In this document: in pieces, positions 23,563 to 31,779 of the stretch
How the letters are laid out: each line of letters starts with the position of its first letter
Numbering within the stretch: position 1 is the first letter of the stretch
From: a virus
IMG/VR virus record: IMGVR_UViG_3300042516_003452
Coordinates: 1 to 64,000 of that record
Direction: 5' to 3' (one strand)
DNA: 64,000 bases
Notes under the pieces: generated by a model
The model's input: the letters and a program-made list of their open reading frames with translations, nothing else
What the model was told of the DNA's origin: nothing
Databases searched by the model: none
Translations under genes and position numbers: made by a program

Positions 23563-24336
23563 TCAGAAGAACCCGCCTTGAGCAACGATGTGAGCGCCTG
23601 GGGTGTAACCAGAGGAGTTCACGCCATCTGCGTAGACACCCACATAAATACGGTCGCCACGCTCTAGGTAAACGCCACGGTTACGGAGGGGAGTGCCGTT
23701 GCCAAGTCCCGTGGTGTTACCAGCGGCTACGGTAGGAACTGCTAATTCAGGCATCACGTCTGAACAGTCAACACGCTGGGTATTAGCCGGGACTTGTTTG
23801 GCGAACAGAACCCGATAGTCACCAGACGCGGGAATGGGCTGGGTAGTGCCACGAGTGTGGTAAAACACGAAGGTCACTTCCGGCTGGTAGCCGTAATTCA
23901 CACCGTTGTAAGCAAAGCCACTAGAGGTACCACCTGAGTACTTCAGAGAGGTGTTAACACCAGTAAGCGTGGTTGTACCTGTGTAGGTGTAATAACCAAA
24001 GCCACTGGCAGCAGGAGTACTAACGACGCCAGTATCAAAGACCAAAACCACCTGACCACTGGTCAGGGAGATAACAGTACCAGAAGTACCACTCGAAATA
24101 ACGTAGTCCGCATCACGATAGTAATCGTTGCGGACGATAGAGATTGAATCAATAACACCGCCGTTATTGTTGTCTTCTTCCAGTGCGGCGTCCATGTCCA
24201 CCAAGATGGAAGGAGCCTGACCACCCTGCACAAACAGAGTGGTAGGCGTGCCAACTGTCTGAGTCGTCACCCGGACCGCATCCACCAGGGGACGGTCAAC
24301 TAACAGTGGCTGCTTATTAGTGGCTGTAGATGACAC
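23563..24336 (-). CDS. Unknown 257-aa virion-region protein
   Basis: Starts at GTG 24336. Beta-rich and Gly/Thr/Val-rich in style (SGTSGTVISLTSGQVVLVFDTGV), ending AHIVAQGGFF. Similar in style to decoration or fibre-base proteins; no specific match. Confidence 0.7.
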   Translation of the reverse strand: MSSTATNKQPLLVDRPLVDAVRVTTQTVGTPTTLFVQGGQAPSILVDMDAALEEDNNNGGVIDSISIVRNDYYRDADYVISSGTSGTVISLTSGQVVLVFDTGVVSTPAASGFGYYTYTGTTTLTGVNTSLKYSGGTSSGFAYNGVNYGYQPEVTFVFYHTRGTTQPIPASGDYRVLFAKQVPANTQRVDCSDVMPELAVPTVAAGNTTGLGNGTPLRNRGVYLERGDRIYVGVYADGVNSSGYTPGAHIVAQGGFF

Positions 24337-24368
24337 TTTACTGCTTTCTATTTAATAGTCATTATAAG

Positions 24369-25052
24369 CTATTGACCCATCGTCCCCAACAGGTTCATGA
24401 ACTTACCCAACGTGCTGTTTGAGCTTGTTCCTGAAGCAGGAGAAAAGATAGGAGCAAATAACTCCTGAGCAAAACGCAGAAGCGTAGGATTTTGTCCCGC
24501 TAGTTCCTGTGGTTTGGGCTTGGCTGCTGGACCTGGCGCTGCTGGAACAGAAGGCAAGGCAACAGCATTAAACATACCAACACCTTTTTGATATGTCGTG
24601 GGGTCTAAAGGGTTGAAGTAATAATTACTTTTCCCTGGAACCGGCATGTAATCACTAGGTTTTTTACTTCCATAAGCAGCGACTCCGCGAAAAGATTGCG
24701 CACCTTTGGATTTTTTAAACGCTTCACCAACAAGAGCAGGGTTATTTACAATGTTGCGAATACGTTCAAATTCAGACTGTCCACCGAGAACGCGCGCTCC
24801 AAAAGCAGGATCAGCTAATTGCTGCATTGAATAATCAAAAACAGCTTCATACTGACCAGGGGCTTTTGCAATATTGCGAATATCAACACCGCCCCAATTA
24901 CCTTTTAAACGGCGTGCAAGTACGTTGGCAGCAACTGTTGCAACATCTTTTCCACCCGCACCTCGATAGCCTTCAAGGCCAGAAAGTATTGCAAGTGCGT
25001 TTACTTCTTCTGGCTTTAATTTGAAAGCTTCTTGTACTGTTTTGGGTGCCAT
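24369..25052 (-). CDS. Cell-wall hydrolase-like protein (SleB/lytic type)
   Basis: A 227-aa protein. Residues ~15-80 (LAILSGLEGYRGAGGKDVATVAANVLARRL, then IRNIAKAPGQYEAVF) follow the pattern of SleB-type cell wall hydrolases: E.. G, A..V..NR, and a ..PGQF/Y motif. The usual catalytic Glu may be the one in GLEGYRG. The C-terminus is a Pro/Ala linker and a hydrophobic helix. It could open the wall during infection as a virion enzyme. Confidence 0.5.
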   Translation of the reverse strand: MAPKTVQEAFKLKPEEVNALAILSGLEGYRGAGGKDVATVAANVLARRLKGNWGGVDIRNIAKAPGQYEAVFDYSMQQLADPAFGARVLGGQSEFERIRNIVNNPALVGEAFKKSKGAQSFRGVAAYGSKKPSDYMPVPGKSNYYFNPLDPTTYQKGVGMFNAVALPSVPAAPGPAAKPKPQELAGQNPTLLRFAQELFAPIFSPASGTSSNSTLGKFMNLLGTMGQ

Positions 25053-25065
25053 GGCGATTGTCTCT

Positions 25066-25182
25066 TTATTCTCCTACCCAATTTGAGTCTGCGCGGAGAC
25101 CAGGAACAAAGACAGCTTGTAGTGCAACAACAAGACTGAGTTTGGTAGTCAGGCGTTTGACAAAATTAGGGCAAAGAATCAT
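25066..25182 (-). CDS. Possible 38-aa membrane peptide
   Basis: ATG at 25182; the product carries a hydrophobic stretch (KLSLVVALQAVFVPGL) and ends WVGE just before the next start codon. There is no strong ribosome site. It fills an otherwise empty 216-nt gap. Weakly supported. Confidence 0.3.
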   Translation of the reverse strand: MILCPNFVKRLTTKLSLVVALQAVFVPGLRADSNWVGE

Positions 25183-25267
25183 TGGTCTAAAGCAACAACA
25201 CTGGCCTCCATGAATCAAAGATTCGTATCCAGCTGGTTGGACTTACATGCTGAGCAATGCCAAGTAT

Positions 25268-26341
25268 TTATTGTAAGCGAGTGACAGGTGCAGGGGTCAC
25301 AACTTGGCCAGGACCAATAAGCATTGGCGCACCGCCTGCTTGGTAACCAAGCAATTCCTGCATCAGGGGGTTATAGGAGCCAACAACACCACCCTCTTTA
25401 CCAAGAGCAGTAGCGCCGTACTTCTTGCGCCAGATCTCTTCACCAAGCTTTTCAGCTGCCTCAATTTGAGCGGTAGTAGCTCCAGGGGCAGCAGCTGTTT
25501 TGCGCATAGAGCTGTAGCGCTGCATGTCAGGGTTCTGACGTGTTAATTGCTCAATACGTGACTTCTCTTGAGCAACAGCACGTTCACGCATCTGGGCTTG
25601 AGGATCAAAAGCCGGAGCTTGTGGAGCTACAGAACCCAAATCAAGTGAGTCAGGAGGGGCTGGTTTGGGTGCTGTCTCGGGGCCAGCATCCATATCCCCC
25701 CTTGGGTACCAATTTCCATCAGAGCCTTTGTAGCCAAGTACACCACCTTTAACAAAAGGTGTCCCAGCTGACGCATTCGTAAAGGATGTTGGCTTGGGAG
25801 GAAGTGGCTTTGTATTGGGGATAAAGGGTGCCGCTAGAGAGGCAACGGCAGGAGTAACAAGATTCCCAAGGCCAGGAGGTCCCATTAAAAGTGATGCGGT
25901 TTCAAAAGCACCGCCCCAGCCTTTCTTCTCTTGTTCACGTCCATATTGTTGAATTACCTGAGGAGTAATACTCCCGAAGAAACGATCAACCGCCGGACCA
26001 ACACCGCCCAGAGCAGTCTCAATACTTCTGGTTAAACCAGTTGGATCTTGGTTAAGAGCAAAATCTGCAGCTGGTAAACCAACTGTCAGTCCCACAGTTG
26101 CCTGCGTCATAGGCATCGCAGACACGCCTTTCACGGTTTGAAGAGCCTGCTGCGTCCTTGTGCCTTCTGATAAAAGTCTTCGACCAGAAAGTCCTAAGGC
26201 CCTGTTTCCAATTAATCCTTGAGACCTAAGAAAGTCATCAAGGTTTTTTTGAGCAGCACTGAGTGCCGGTTTTGCAAACTGCGTCGCTCTCGTTCCAAGA
26301 GGACCAAGTACAGATTGTGCTCTACCAAGTAAACCCCACAT
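25268..26341 (-). CDS. Ala/Gly-rich virion protein with hydrophobic segments
   Basis: A 357-aa protein. Hydrophobic glycine-rich stretches lie near residues 80-125 (TQATVGLTVGLPAADF, then LGGVGPAVDRFFG) and 150-180 (GPPGLGNLVTPAVASLAAPF). Pro-rich and helical charged regions follow (ERAVAQEKSRIEQL). It belongs by composition to the group of putative internal or membrane-active virion proteins also found at 30225 and 40016-46150. Confidence 0.7.
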   Translation of the reverse strand: MWGLLGRAQSVLGPLGTRATQFAKPALSAAQKNLDDFLRSQGLIGNRALGLSGRRLLSEGTRTQQALQTVKGVSAMPMTQATVGLTVGLPAADFALNQDPTGLTRSIETALGGVGPAVDRFFGSITPQVIQQYGREQEKKGWGGAFETASLLMGPPGLGNLVTPAVASLAAPFIPNTKPLPPKPTSFTNASAGTPFVKGGVLGYKGSDGNWYPRGDMDAGPETAPKPAPPDSLDLGSVAPQAPAFDPQAQMRERAVAQEKSRIEQLTRQNPDMQRYSSMRKTAAAPGATTAQIEAAEKLGEEIWRKKYGATALGKEGGVVGSYNPLMQELLGYQAGGAPMLIGPGQVVTPAPVTRLQ

Positions 26342-26343
26342 AA

Positions 26344-26805
26344 TTATCTCCAGATCTGATGTAAGTAAAGACGAGAACCAACGGCGGTGTCGGCGGGACC
26401 AGGTAATGCCTGGATGAATTCAGCACCAGAGCGTTCGTAACGGTATCTGGCTTGGAACGGATCCTTGTAGTTCGGGACGTAAAGGATGCCGGCAAGGCGA
26501 TTGGTTTCGTAGAGGTAAACCTCATCCCAAACCTTCAGCGCCTCTTTGGCGTTACTTGAGCGGATCGTACGATCCACGTCACCAGCGATGCTTTCTAACC
26601 GAGTAGAAGGAGAAGTTGCAACCTCTGTCTTTTTCTCGGCAGTATCACAGCGGCCAATCTGAATAGCGATCTTGTCGTAAAAATACGAGTCAGGGACCGT
26701 ATTCATCGCCTCTTCCAGACGGGCATAGTCACCCGCCGGCACGGAAACCGTGAAGTAGCCCAGGTGATACCGGACCCTACTTTTGTCAAAGTCGGATAAC
26801 TGCAC
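26344..26805 (-). CDS. Possible head completion/connector protein
   Basis: A 153-aa protein (MQLSDFDKSRVRYHLGYFTVSVPAGDYARLEEAMNTV) with a helical core. Such proteins often sit between capsid and tail genes and act as neck or adaptor proteins, but the match is by style and position only. It is 2 nt from the 357-aa gene. Confidence 0.6.
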   Translation of the reverse strand: MQLSDFDKSRVRYHLGYFTVSVPAGDYARLEEAMNTVPDSYFYDKIAIQIGRCDTAEKKTEVATSPSTRLESIAGDVDRTIRSSNAKEALKVWDEVYLYETNRLAGILYVPNYKDPFQARYRYERSGAEFIQALPGPADTAVGSRLYLHQIWR

Positions 26806-26844
26806 CGCTTATTTCCGTATGTTTTTCATTATAAATGACGTGAA

Positions 26845-27591
26845 TTATTGAGCTTGAGCCTGGGCTTGTTGCAGTGGATTCAACAATGGACTTTGCGGTG
26901 CGAAGGCAGACATCTGCTTAATGAAGTCCATGGAAGAAGAGGACGGCTTAAACAACTGTGAGAAAATTTGATTTTGTAAATTGTCTTTGATGTAGTTAGC
27001 CAGGAATTCTTGCTTAGTTTCTTCTTCGGTTTTAGCGGGAGCCGGAAGTTCTGGGGCTGGTGGAACTTCCATTGGAAGCGTAAGATCACCGTCAGGTTCT
27101 GGGCGGTCAATATTACCGTGACCAACACGAGCAATAATGCGGCCAGTGGGATCTAAAGACTCAGAGTAGTAGCCATATCCGCCACCGCTACCACGGCGGA
27201 CTTTACCCCCTGGTACAGCAGGTAGATAAATGGACGCATCCTCTACAGCTCCTTTATCAAAACGACTCTTGCCCTTAAACGGAACGTAGAAATCTAAAGA
27301 ATTCCATCCCTGATGGCGACTATGACTATGTGCAGCTGCTGCACGATTCAGAAGATCAATCTTGTTCGAAAGATCAGCAGTGAGGTTCCAGCGTTGCCCT
27401 GATACTGCAGGATTGGAAAACTCGATATCACGACCAATGGATTGGTATTGACGTGCCAAAGCATCTACCATTTTTGCCTTCTCGGCCACTGGAAGGGAAT
27501 CGAGAAGTTTTAAATCAATGTGATAGTCAGTAGATCCGCCAATCTTTGCACTGGGACCCGTAAAACCTGATCTAGCAGTTGTATAAGACAT
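26845..27591 (-). CDS. Unknown 248-aa virion-region protein
   Basis: The N-terminus contains YHIDLKLLDSLPVAEKAKMVDALARQYQSIGRDIEFSNPAVSGQRW. The middle is Gly/Tyr-rich (RGSGGGYGYY), and the C-terminus is Pro-rich and helical, ending in QAQAQAQ. No family recognised. Likely structural. Confidence 0.65.
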   Translation of the reverse strand: MSYTTARSGFTGPSAKIGGSTDYHIDLKLLDSLPVAEKAKMVDALARQYQSIGRDIEFSNPAVSGQRWNLTADLSNKIDLLNRAAAAHSHSRHQGWNSLDFYVPFKGKSRFDKGAVEDASIYLPAVPGGKVRRGSGGGYGYYSESLDPTGRIIARVGHGNIDRPEPDGDLTLPMEVPPAPELPAPAKTEEETKQEFLANYIKDNLQNQIFSQLFKPSSSSMDFIKQMSAFAPQSPLLNPLQQAQAQAQ

Positions 27592-27616
27592 CCCTTTTTA
27601 TTTTTTATTGTAAGAC

Positions 27617-27642
27617 TAAAAAGCCCCCGGTTTCCCAGGGGG
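27617..27642 (-). terminator. Rho-independent terminator after HhH gene
   Basis: On the - strand, CCCCTGG-GAAA-CCGGGGG (one G-U, GNRA-type loop) is followed by CTTTTT. It lies ~20 nt after the stop codon of the HhH gene and divides the late block into transcripts. Confidence 0.88.
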
Positions 27643-27662
27643 TTTAGTAGGAGATGAGTGTA

Positions 27663-28091
27663 TCAGACGCGGACTAAATCAGCGGCAAAAACAGCATCCC
27701 AATCAACACGCTTAATTTGCCTTAACTGTTCGAGATTGTTGAACCTTTCACCCGATAAGGACATCTGAAGATCTTTAATCTCACGGGCTGTTTTCAATCC
27801 GATACCCTTAATATGATCAGCGATCATTTGGGCGGTAGCGCCATTGATATTTAAACGGTTGTCCGGGGGGAAAGTGCGAGGCTCTTCCTTTGCTGCTTTA
27901 TCTTTTACCTGAAGGGTCTGAACCTTTTTGGTAGCCGCTTCGTCGGGCTCAATCTCGTTTTTGTAAACGGTAAAGAGGCGACCGTCCTGATCTTCGACCA
28001 TGAACCAATCGCCGTTATCCCATTCACTTACAACTTTGACACGAGCCCCAGTTTTTTTATGCTGAAAAAGCATCGCTGGAAGAGTTGTCAT
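27663..28091 (-). CDS. Helix-hairpin-helix protein
   Basis: A 142-aa protein. The N-terminal half is a small beta domain (GARVKVVSEWDNGDWFMVEDQDGRLFTVY). The C-terminal half has NINGATAQMIADHIKGIGLKTAREIKDL, a helix-hairpin-helix DNA-binding motif like that of ComEA. Location next to the capsid genes suggests a DNA-binding head or completion protein. A perfect hairpin abuts its start codon, and a terminator follows. Confidence 0.7.
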   Translation of the reverse strand: MTTLPAMLFQHKKTGARVKVVSEWDNGDWFMVEDQDGRLFTVYKNEIEPDEAATKKVQTLQVKDKAAKEEPRTFPPDNRLNINGATAQMIADHIKGIGLKTAREIKDLQMSLSGERFNNLEQLRQIKRVDWDAVFAADLVRV

Positions 28092-28114
28092 AGGACCAGT
28101 TATTTACTGGTCCT
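28092..28114 (-). promoter_or_regulatory. Hairpin abutting start codon of HhH gene
   Basis: AGGACCAGT pairs with ACTGGTCCT across 5 nt, and the 3' arm ends immediately before ATG 28091 on the - strand. The AGGA that could act as ribosome site sits in the 5' arm, locked in the stem. It may also end transcription of the upstream capsid genes, though a T run is lacking. Confidence 0.55.
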
Positions 28115-28126
28115 AGTTTAACTCAA

Positions 28127-28918
28127 TCAGCTAACGGTGCGACCAAGCAGGTAGCCGTCGATATCCTCGTAGCCAGGTGCTTCATCGGGTTGGATGTAGC
28201 ACACTTCAACCACGAAGTAACCAGTGCGGCCAGCGTTGGAGTCATCGTTGGAGATGTACCAGCCACCGGAAGTGGAGGTAGCGGTCTGCGAACCACGGGC
28301 CTGCACGGTGTAGGTAGTGGCAGCAGTCACTACCTTGTACACCTTATCCACACCAACACCTGCGGCGCCGGTAGCGGTGAGAAGAGCGTTGGCGCTGTAA
28401 GCAGCAGAACCACCAGCAAAGAAGATTTCGCCGCCTTGTGCACCAGCAGTGGTGGAGGTCAGGTTGGCTTGGGCCACAGCCTCACCAGCGGTACCGGTCG
28501 AGGTCAGACCAGGACCGAAGGTAACCACGTTACCGGTGGCAGCGTAGATACCAGAGGCCACACGACCGTCACCCCAGCCAGAAGCCACGGAGATGGTTGC
28601 GCGGTACACATAAGCAGGGACGGTAGCGTTACCAGAGATCACCATGCCGGTGATGTCGGTACGGGTGTCGTCATTCCGATAAGGGGAAGGAACGATCACG
28701 CTGCCAGAAGCAACTGCACCAGCACCAGACGTGGCGGTCACGGGGACATAACCACGCTGCTGGAAGTAGCGATAGCCGGGGACGGCCAGCACCGAAGTGG
28801 GGCCGCCCTTGGAGGCGTTGTTGCTACCGTCATCGTTGGTATCAATGTTCTTGTACCAACCGTTCAGAGGCTCTGCCCAGTTACCTGGGTAGATCTTTTT
28901 AGCGGACAAATAGGTCAT
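28127..28918 (-). CDS. Putative capsid decoration protein
   Basis: A 263-aa beta-rich, Ala/Gly/Thr-rich protein starting MTYLSAKKIYPGNWAEPLNGW, encoded directly downstream of the major capsid gene. The position and composition fit a head decoration or minor capsid protein; no homology call is possible by eye. Confidence 0.65.
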   Translation of the reverse strand: MTYLSAKKIYPGNWAEPLNGWYKNIDTNDDGSNNASKGGPTSVLAVPGYRYFQQRGYVPVTATSGAGAVASGSVIVPSPYRNDDTRTDITGMVISGNATVPAYVYRATISVASGWGDGRVASGIYAATGNVVTFGPGLTSTGTAGEAVAQANLTSTTAGAQGGEIFFAGGSAAYSANALLTATGAAGVGVDKVYKVVTAATTYTVQARGSQTATSTSGGWYISNDDSNAGRTGYFVVEVCYIQPDEAPGYEDIDGYLLGRTVS

Positions 28919-28955
28919 TTATCTTTTCCTATGTTGTGGATTTATGGTTTGATTA

Positions 28956-30119
28956 TCAGACGGTGCCGTCGTCCTGAACGAAGCTGAAGGCGGTGGTCAC
29001 GAAGTCCTTGTTCAGGATTTCGAAGCCAGCGTACAGTTGCCAGATCAGGATGATGAAACGGCTGAAGTCATCGTTGTTGTTAATGAGCACCTGAGCGTTA
29101 GGACCGCCGATACCCACGCCAACGGACTGAGGACCGAAGAAATAACCCTGAGCCACTTCCTTAGAAGCGTAGGTGGAACCGCCATCGAAGGAGGCAGTCA
29201 CGTTCTTGATCGGGAAGTTGGTCGATTCGAAGAACTTCACACCTTCAAACTGGACGCCAGTAGGCATCACGGGCTCACCAGCCAGGAAGTAGCCCTGACC
29301 AGCTTGGGGACCCATGTAGAAGCTGGCGTTGTTAGGCATCATGGGGTTGCCCATGTACATGCCTTGGCCAGGGTTGCCGCTGTAGCGAGCAATCTCACGG
29401 AAGTCAGGATCACGACGCAGGTGCATCATGAAAGTAGGATCGCAGATGCAGCGATATAGACCATCAGCGAAGGTCGGCACGTTGCGCTTACGCAGATCCT
29501 TAACAACGGTCAGCAGGTCGGTACGAACCTGGAACTGCTGAACTTCGTTGCCGTACTCAGTGGTGGTATAGGACACACGACCAGAGGAATCCTTGGTCTT
29601 GCCACCAGCGAAGTAGTAACCGCCTTGGGTGGTACCAGCAGCACCGTTAGCTTCTGCTTTGGCAAGTTCGTCAATGAAGACGCGGTCACGCCAACGGCGA
29701 TAGTCGTCGAGCAGGGTCAGGCTGCCGATCGACTGGTGGAACATGTTCAGGTTACCGGTGTCCAGCAGCAGGCGCTGGGCGGTAATCAGAGTTTCACGAG
29801 CGATCTTGAAGGTCGAAGGCTGGGTGGGGTCGCCCGGATCCGCAGGACCGGTGTACTCCTTAAGCACCACCAAGACCTTCTCCTTGGTGATGTTACGGCT
29901 GTTGGCCGTACCGATGGTCTGGTCGGACACGCGCTCACGGCTGTCCTTAGTACCAGGGGTACCCCAGAACTTATAGCGGTCTAACTGAACGGTTTGACCA
30001 GGCTGACGGGTGAAGTCGTGGACCACCACAGGCTCCACTGCCATTTCGGCAATGTAAGCAGGGTGAGGACGGTAAAGTTCCGCACCCAGAATCTTTGGAA
30101 AGTCGTTATCAATGAACAC
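28956..30119 (-). CDS. Major capsid protein (HK97-fold, N4-gp56-like)
   Basis: A 387-aa protein starting at GTG with a good upstream ribosome site (TGGAGG). FTRQPGQTVQLDRYKFWGTPG, then RQ/ETLITAQRLLLDTGNL..., and a C-terminal FSRFIILIWQLYAGFEILNKDFV recall the N4-gp56/P22-like class of major capsid proteins. It lies after the scaffold-like gene and before a likely decoration protein, the normal order. No prohead protease was recognised. Confidence 0.75.
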   Translation of the reverse strand: MFIDNDFPKILGAELYRPHPAYIAEMAVEPVVVHDFTRQPGQTVQLDRYKFWGTPGTKDSRERVSDQTIGTANSRNITKEKVLVVLKEYTGPADPGDPTQPSTFKIARETLITAQRLLLDTGNLNMFHQSIGSLTLLDDYRRWRDRVFIDELAKAEANGAAGTTQGGYYFAGGKTKDSSGRVSYTTTEYGNEVQQFQVRTDLLTVVKDLRKRNVPTFADGLYRCICDPTFMMHLRRDPDFREIARYSGNPGQGMYMGNPMMPNNASFYMGPQAGQGYFLAGEPVMPTGVQFEGVKFFESTNFPIKNVTASFDGGSTYASKEVAQGYFFGPQSVGVGIGGPNAQVLINNNDDFSRFIILIWQLYAGFEILNKDFVTTAFSFVQDDGTV

Positions 30120-30224
30120 TTTGTTTTATCCTCCAGTGTCGCAGGAAGTGTTTTTATCGGGTGAAAGATTCAGACATTGATATGTCTTATCTAACACAAA
30201 TTTTAGCAGTCGGTAATTTATTTA

Positions 30225-30806
30225 TTACACGTACTGCAAGGTGGGAGCTTTATAGCGAGCACCCATGGAATTGCTGGAGCCGTAAGACTCAGGATCAAGT
30301 GCAGGTTCTTGAGCAAAACCAGGAACACCAAGTGCGCCAGGAATCTGAGCAGCTGCAGCACCACCGATGCCAGCGGCTAAGGCAGAAGCTGGTACTAAGC
30401 CAGCAGCAATGCCTTTACCAACATTACGTTGGACGCCTTGGGTTGGGAAAGGAATCGCCGCAGAAATACCAGCATTTGGATCACCAAAGAGGCGAGTATC
30501 AACTGCAGAAGTAACATCGGCCGCAACATTAGCAGCTGCGCGACGTAAACCTTTTTCAGGTAGATCGCGGGCAACGTCACCGATCTTGTTGCCAAGACCA
30601 GTCACACCTTTTTGTGCTGCTGCAATCAACGCAGGATTGTACTTACCAGCAAGTGCGCGAGCACCAAGAAGACCTGCTGCACCACCGAGGGCGGCACCGC
30701 CACCCATCAGTGCAGCTTCTCCTGGCGTAGCTCCTTGTTGAGCGCCGTAAGCCGCCAGTCCTAAACCAGCGGCAATTGGCACACCATATTTAAGAGCGCC
30801 ACGCAT
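30225..30806 (-). CDS. Glycine-zipper virion protein
   Basis: A 193-aa protein with several Gly/Ala-rich hydrophobic segments (VPIAAGLGLAAYGAQQG, ALMGGGAALGGAAGLLGARAL, VPASALAAGIGGAAAAQIPG). Such glycine-zipper helices insert in membranes. It lies between scaffold and capsid genes; it may be an internal head protein ejected with DNA (inference). Confidence 0.65.
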   Translation of the reverse strand: MRGALKYGVPIAAGLGLAAYGAQQGATPGEAALMGGGAALGGAAGLLGARALAGKYNPALIAAAQKGVTGLGNKIGDVARDLPEKGLRRAAANVAADVTSAVDTRLFGDPNAGISAAIPFPTQGVQRNVGKGIAAGLVPASALAAGIGGAAAAQIPGALGVPGFAQEPALDPESYGSSNSMGARYKAPTLQYV

Positions 30807-30810
30807 GGCC

Positions 30811-31779
30811 TCACTCCATCACAAAGAGTTTGTTAGCAACAACCTGAGGCTGAGCCTGATTCAGAATCCGCCATGCTTGCGAAGGATCGTAATCCATCTG
30901 TTGCTTGAAGGTACCCCAGAAGTTTTCAGGCTGCTGAGGAGCAGAAGCAGACGGAGGAGCCGGCATGTAGTTGGCGTTCGGATCTACTTGCTGGGTCGGG
31001 TAACCAGGGGTCACCAGTTCCTGCTCGTTTTCGTACACGGGGTACGGACCTTCGGGACCAAAGAACTGCAGCGTGTAATCGCTCAGAACATCAGGATTGG
31101 TCAGGATCTCGTTGTAAGCCTGATTCTCTTGACGCTCGTTCACAGCGAACTCAGCGTACTGTTCAATCAGACCTTTGGCTTCAGTGCCCCAGGTGACTGC
31201 GCTATCCAACATGTTCTCCAGTTGGAGAGCATAGTTATTTAGGATTGCGGGTGCTTCCAGGCCGTACGCGCTTACCACGTACTGGCTTTCCGGACTCCAC
31301 CCCAGCATTTCCGACACCTGCTCCAAGGAGAGATTGGAGGAAGTTGGGGAAGAGTTGAGCGAGGATGTCTGGTTGGCTTGCCAGGTCTGCGGAGCCGATT
31401 GTTGCGTAGGCTGGCCGCTGGCCAGGCCGTAATTGGCTGGACTGTACTGAGTCGTTTGAGAGGGTTGACCCTGGAACGGGGATTGAACTGGACTGCTCAG
31501 CAGGTTCACCACCTTGTTGAACGCCGATTCCCATGGATTGCTCGTCGGGGCTTCCGACTGGGATTGGGGGGCGTACTGAGTAGGGGCGGATTGGTAACTG
31601 GGGGCCGCCTGCGGGACGGCTTGGGGGTAGCTGGTACCCACTTGATACGCCACTGGAGCCGCTTGCGGGACCGGAGCTGCTTGGTAGCTGCTGGGTGCTG
31701 CCACCACGTAGCTGCTGGGAGCCACCGCTGCCGGAGTCGGGCTCGTCTGTGGGATCGATTGGACGGTAGCGTCCTGCAT
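30811..31779 (-). CDS. Scaffold-like protein overprinted on the portal gene
   Basis: A 322-aa protein. The first ~180 residues are low-complexity (Pro, Ala, Ser, Gln, Tyr) and are read from the same DNA as the portal C-terminus in another frame. The rest is helical and acidic (LEQVSEMLGWSPESQYVVSAYG, then LENMLDSAVTWGTEAKGLIEQYAEFAV), which fits a scaffold. The start is well supported: AAAAGGAG lies 6 nt before ATG 31779. It lies just upstream of the capsid genes. Confidence 0.65.
   Translation of the reverse strand: MQDATVQSIPQTSPTPAAVAPSSYVVAAPSSYQAAPVPQAAPVAYQVGTSYPQAVPQAAPSYQSAPTQYAPQSQSEAPTSNPWESAFNKVVNLLSSPVQSPFQGQPSQTTQYSPANYGLASGQPTQQSAPQTWQANQTSSLNSSPTSSNLSLEQVSEMLGWSPESQYVVSAYGLEAPAILNNYALQLENMLDSAVTWGTEAKGLIEQYAEFAVNERQENQAYNEILTNPDVLSDYTLQFFGPEGPYPVYENEQELVTPGYPTQQVDPNANYMPAPPSASAPQQPENFWGTFKQQMDYDPSQAWRILNQAQPQVVANKLFVME

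Noticed and set aside
28190-29459. Long + strand frames opposite capsid and decoration genes
   Set aside because: Antisense shadows without ribosome sites; sequences rich in Gly/Thr/His as expected from reverse reading.
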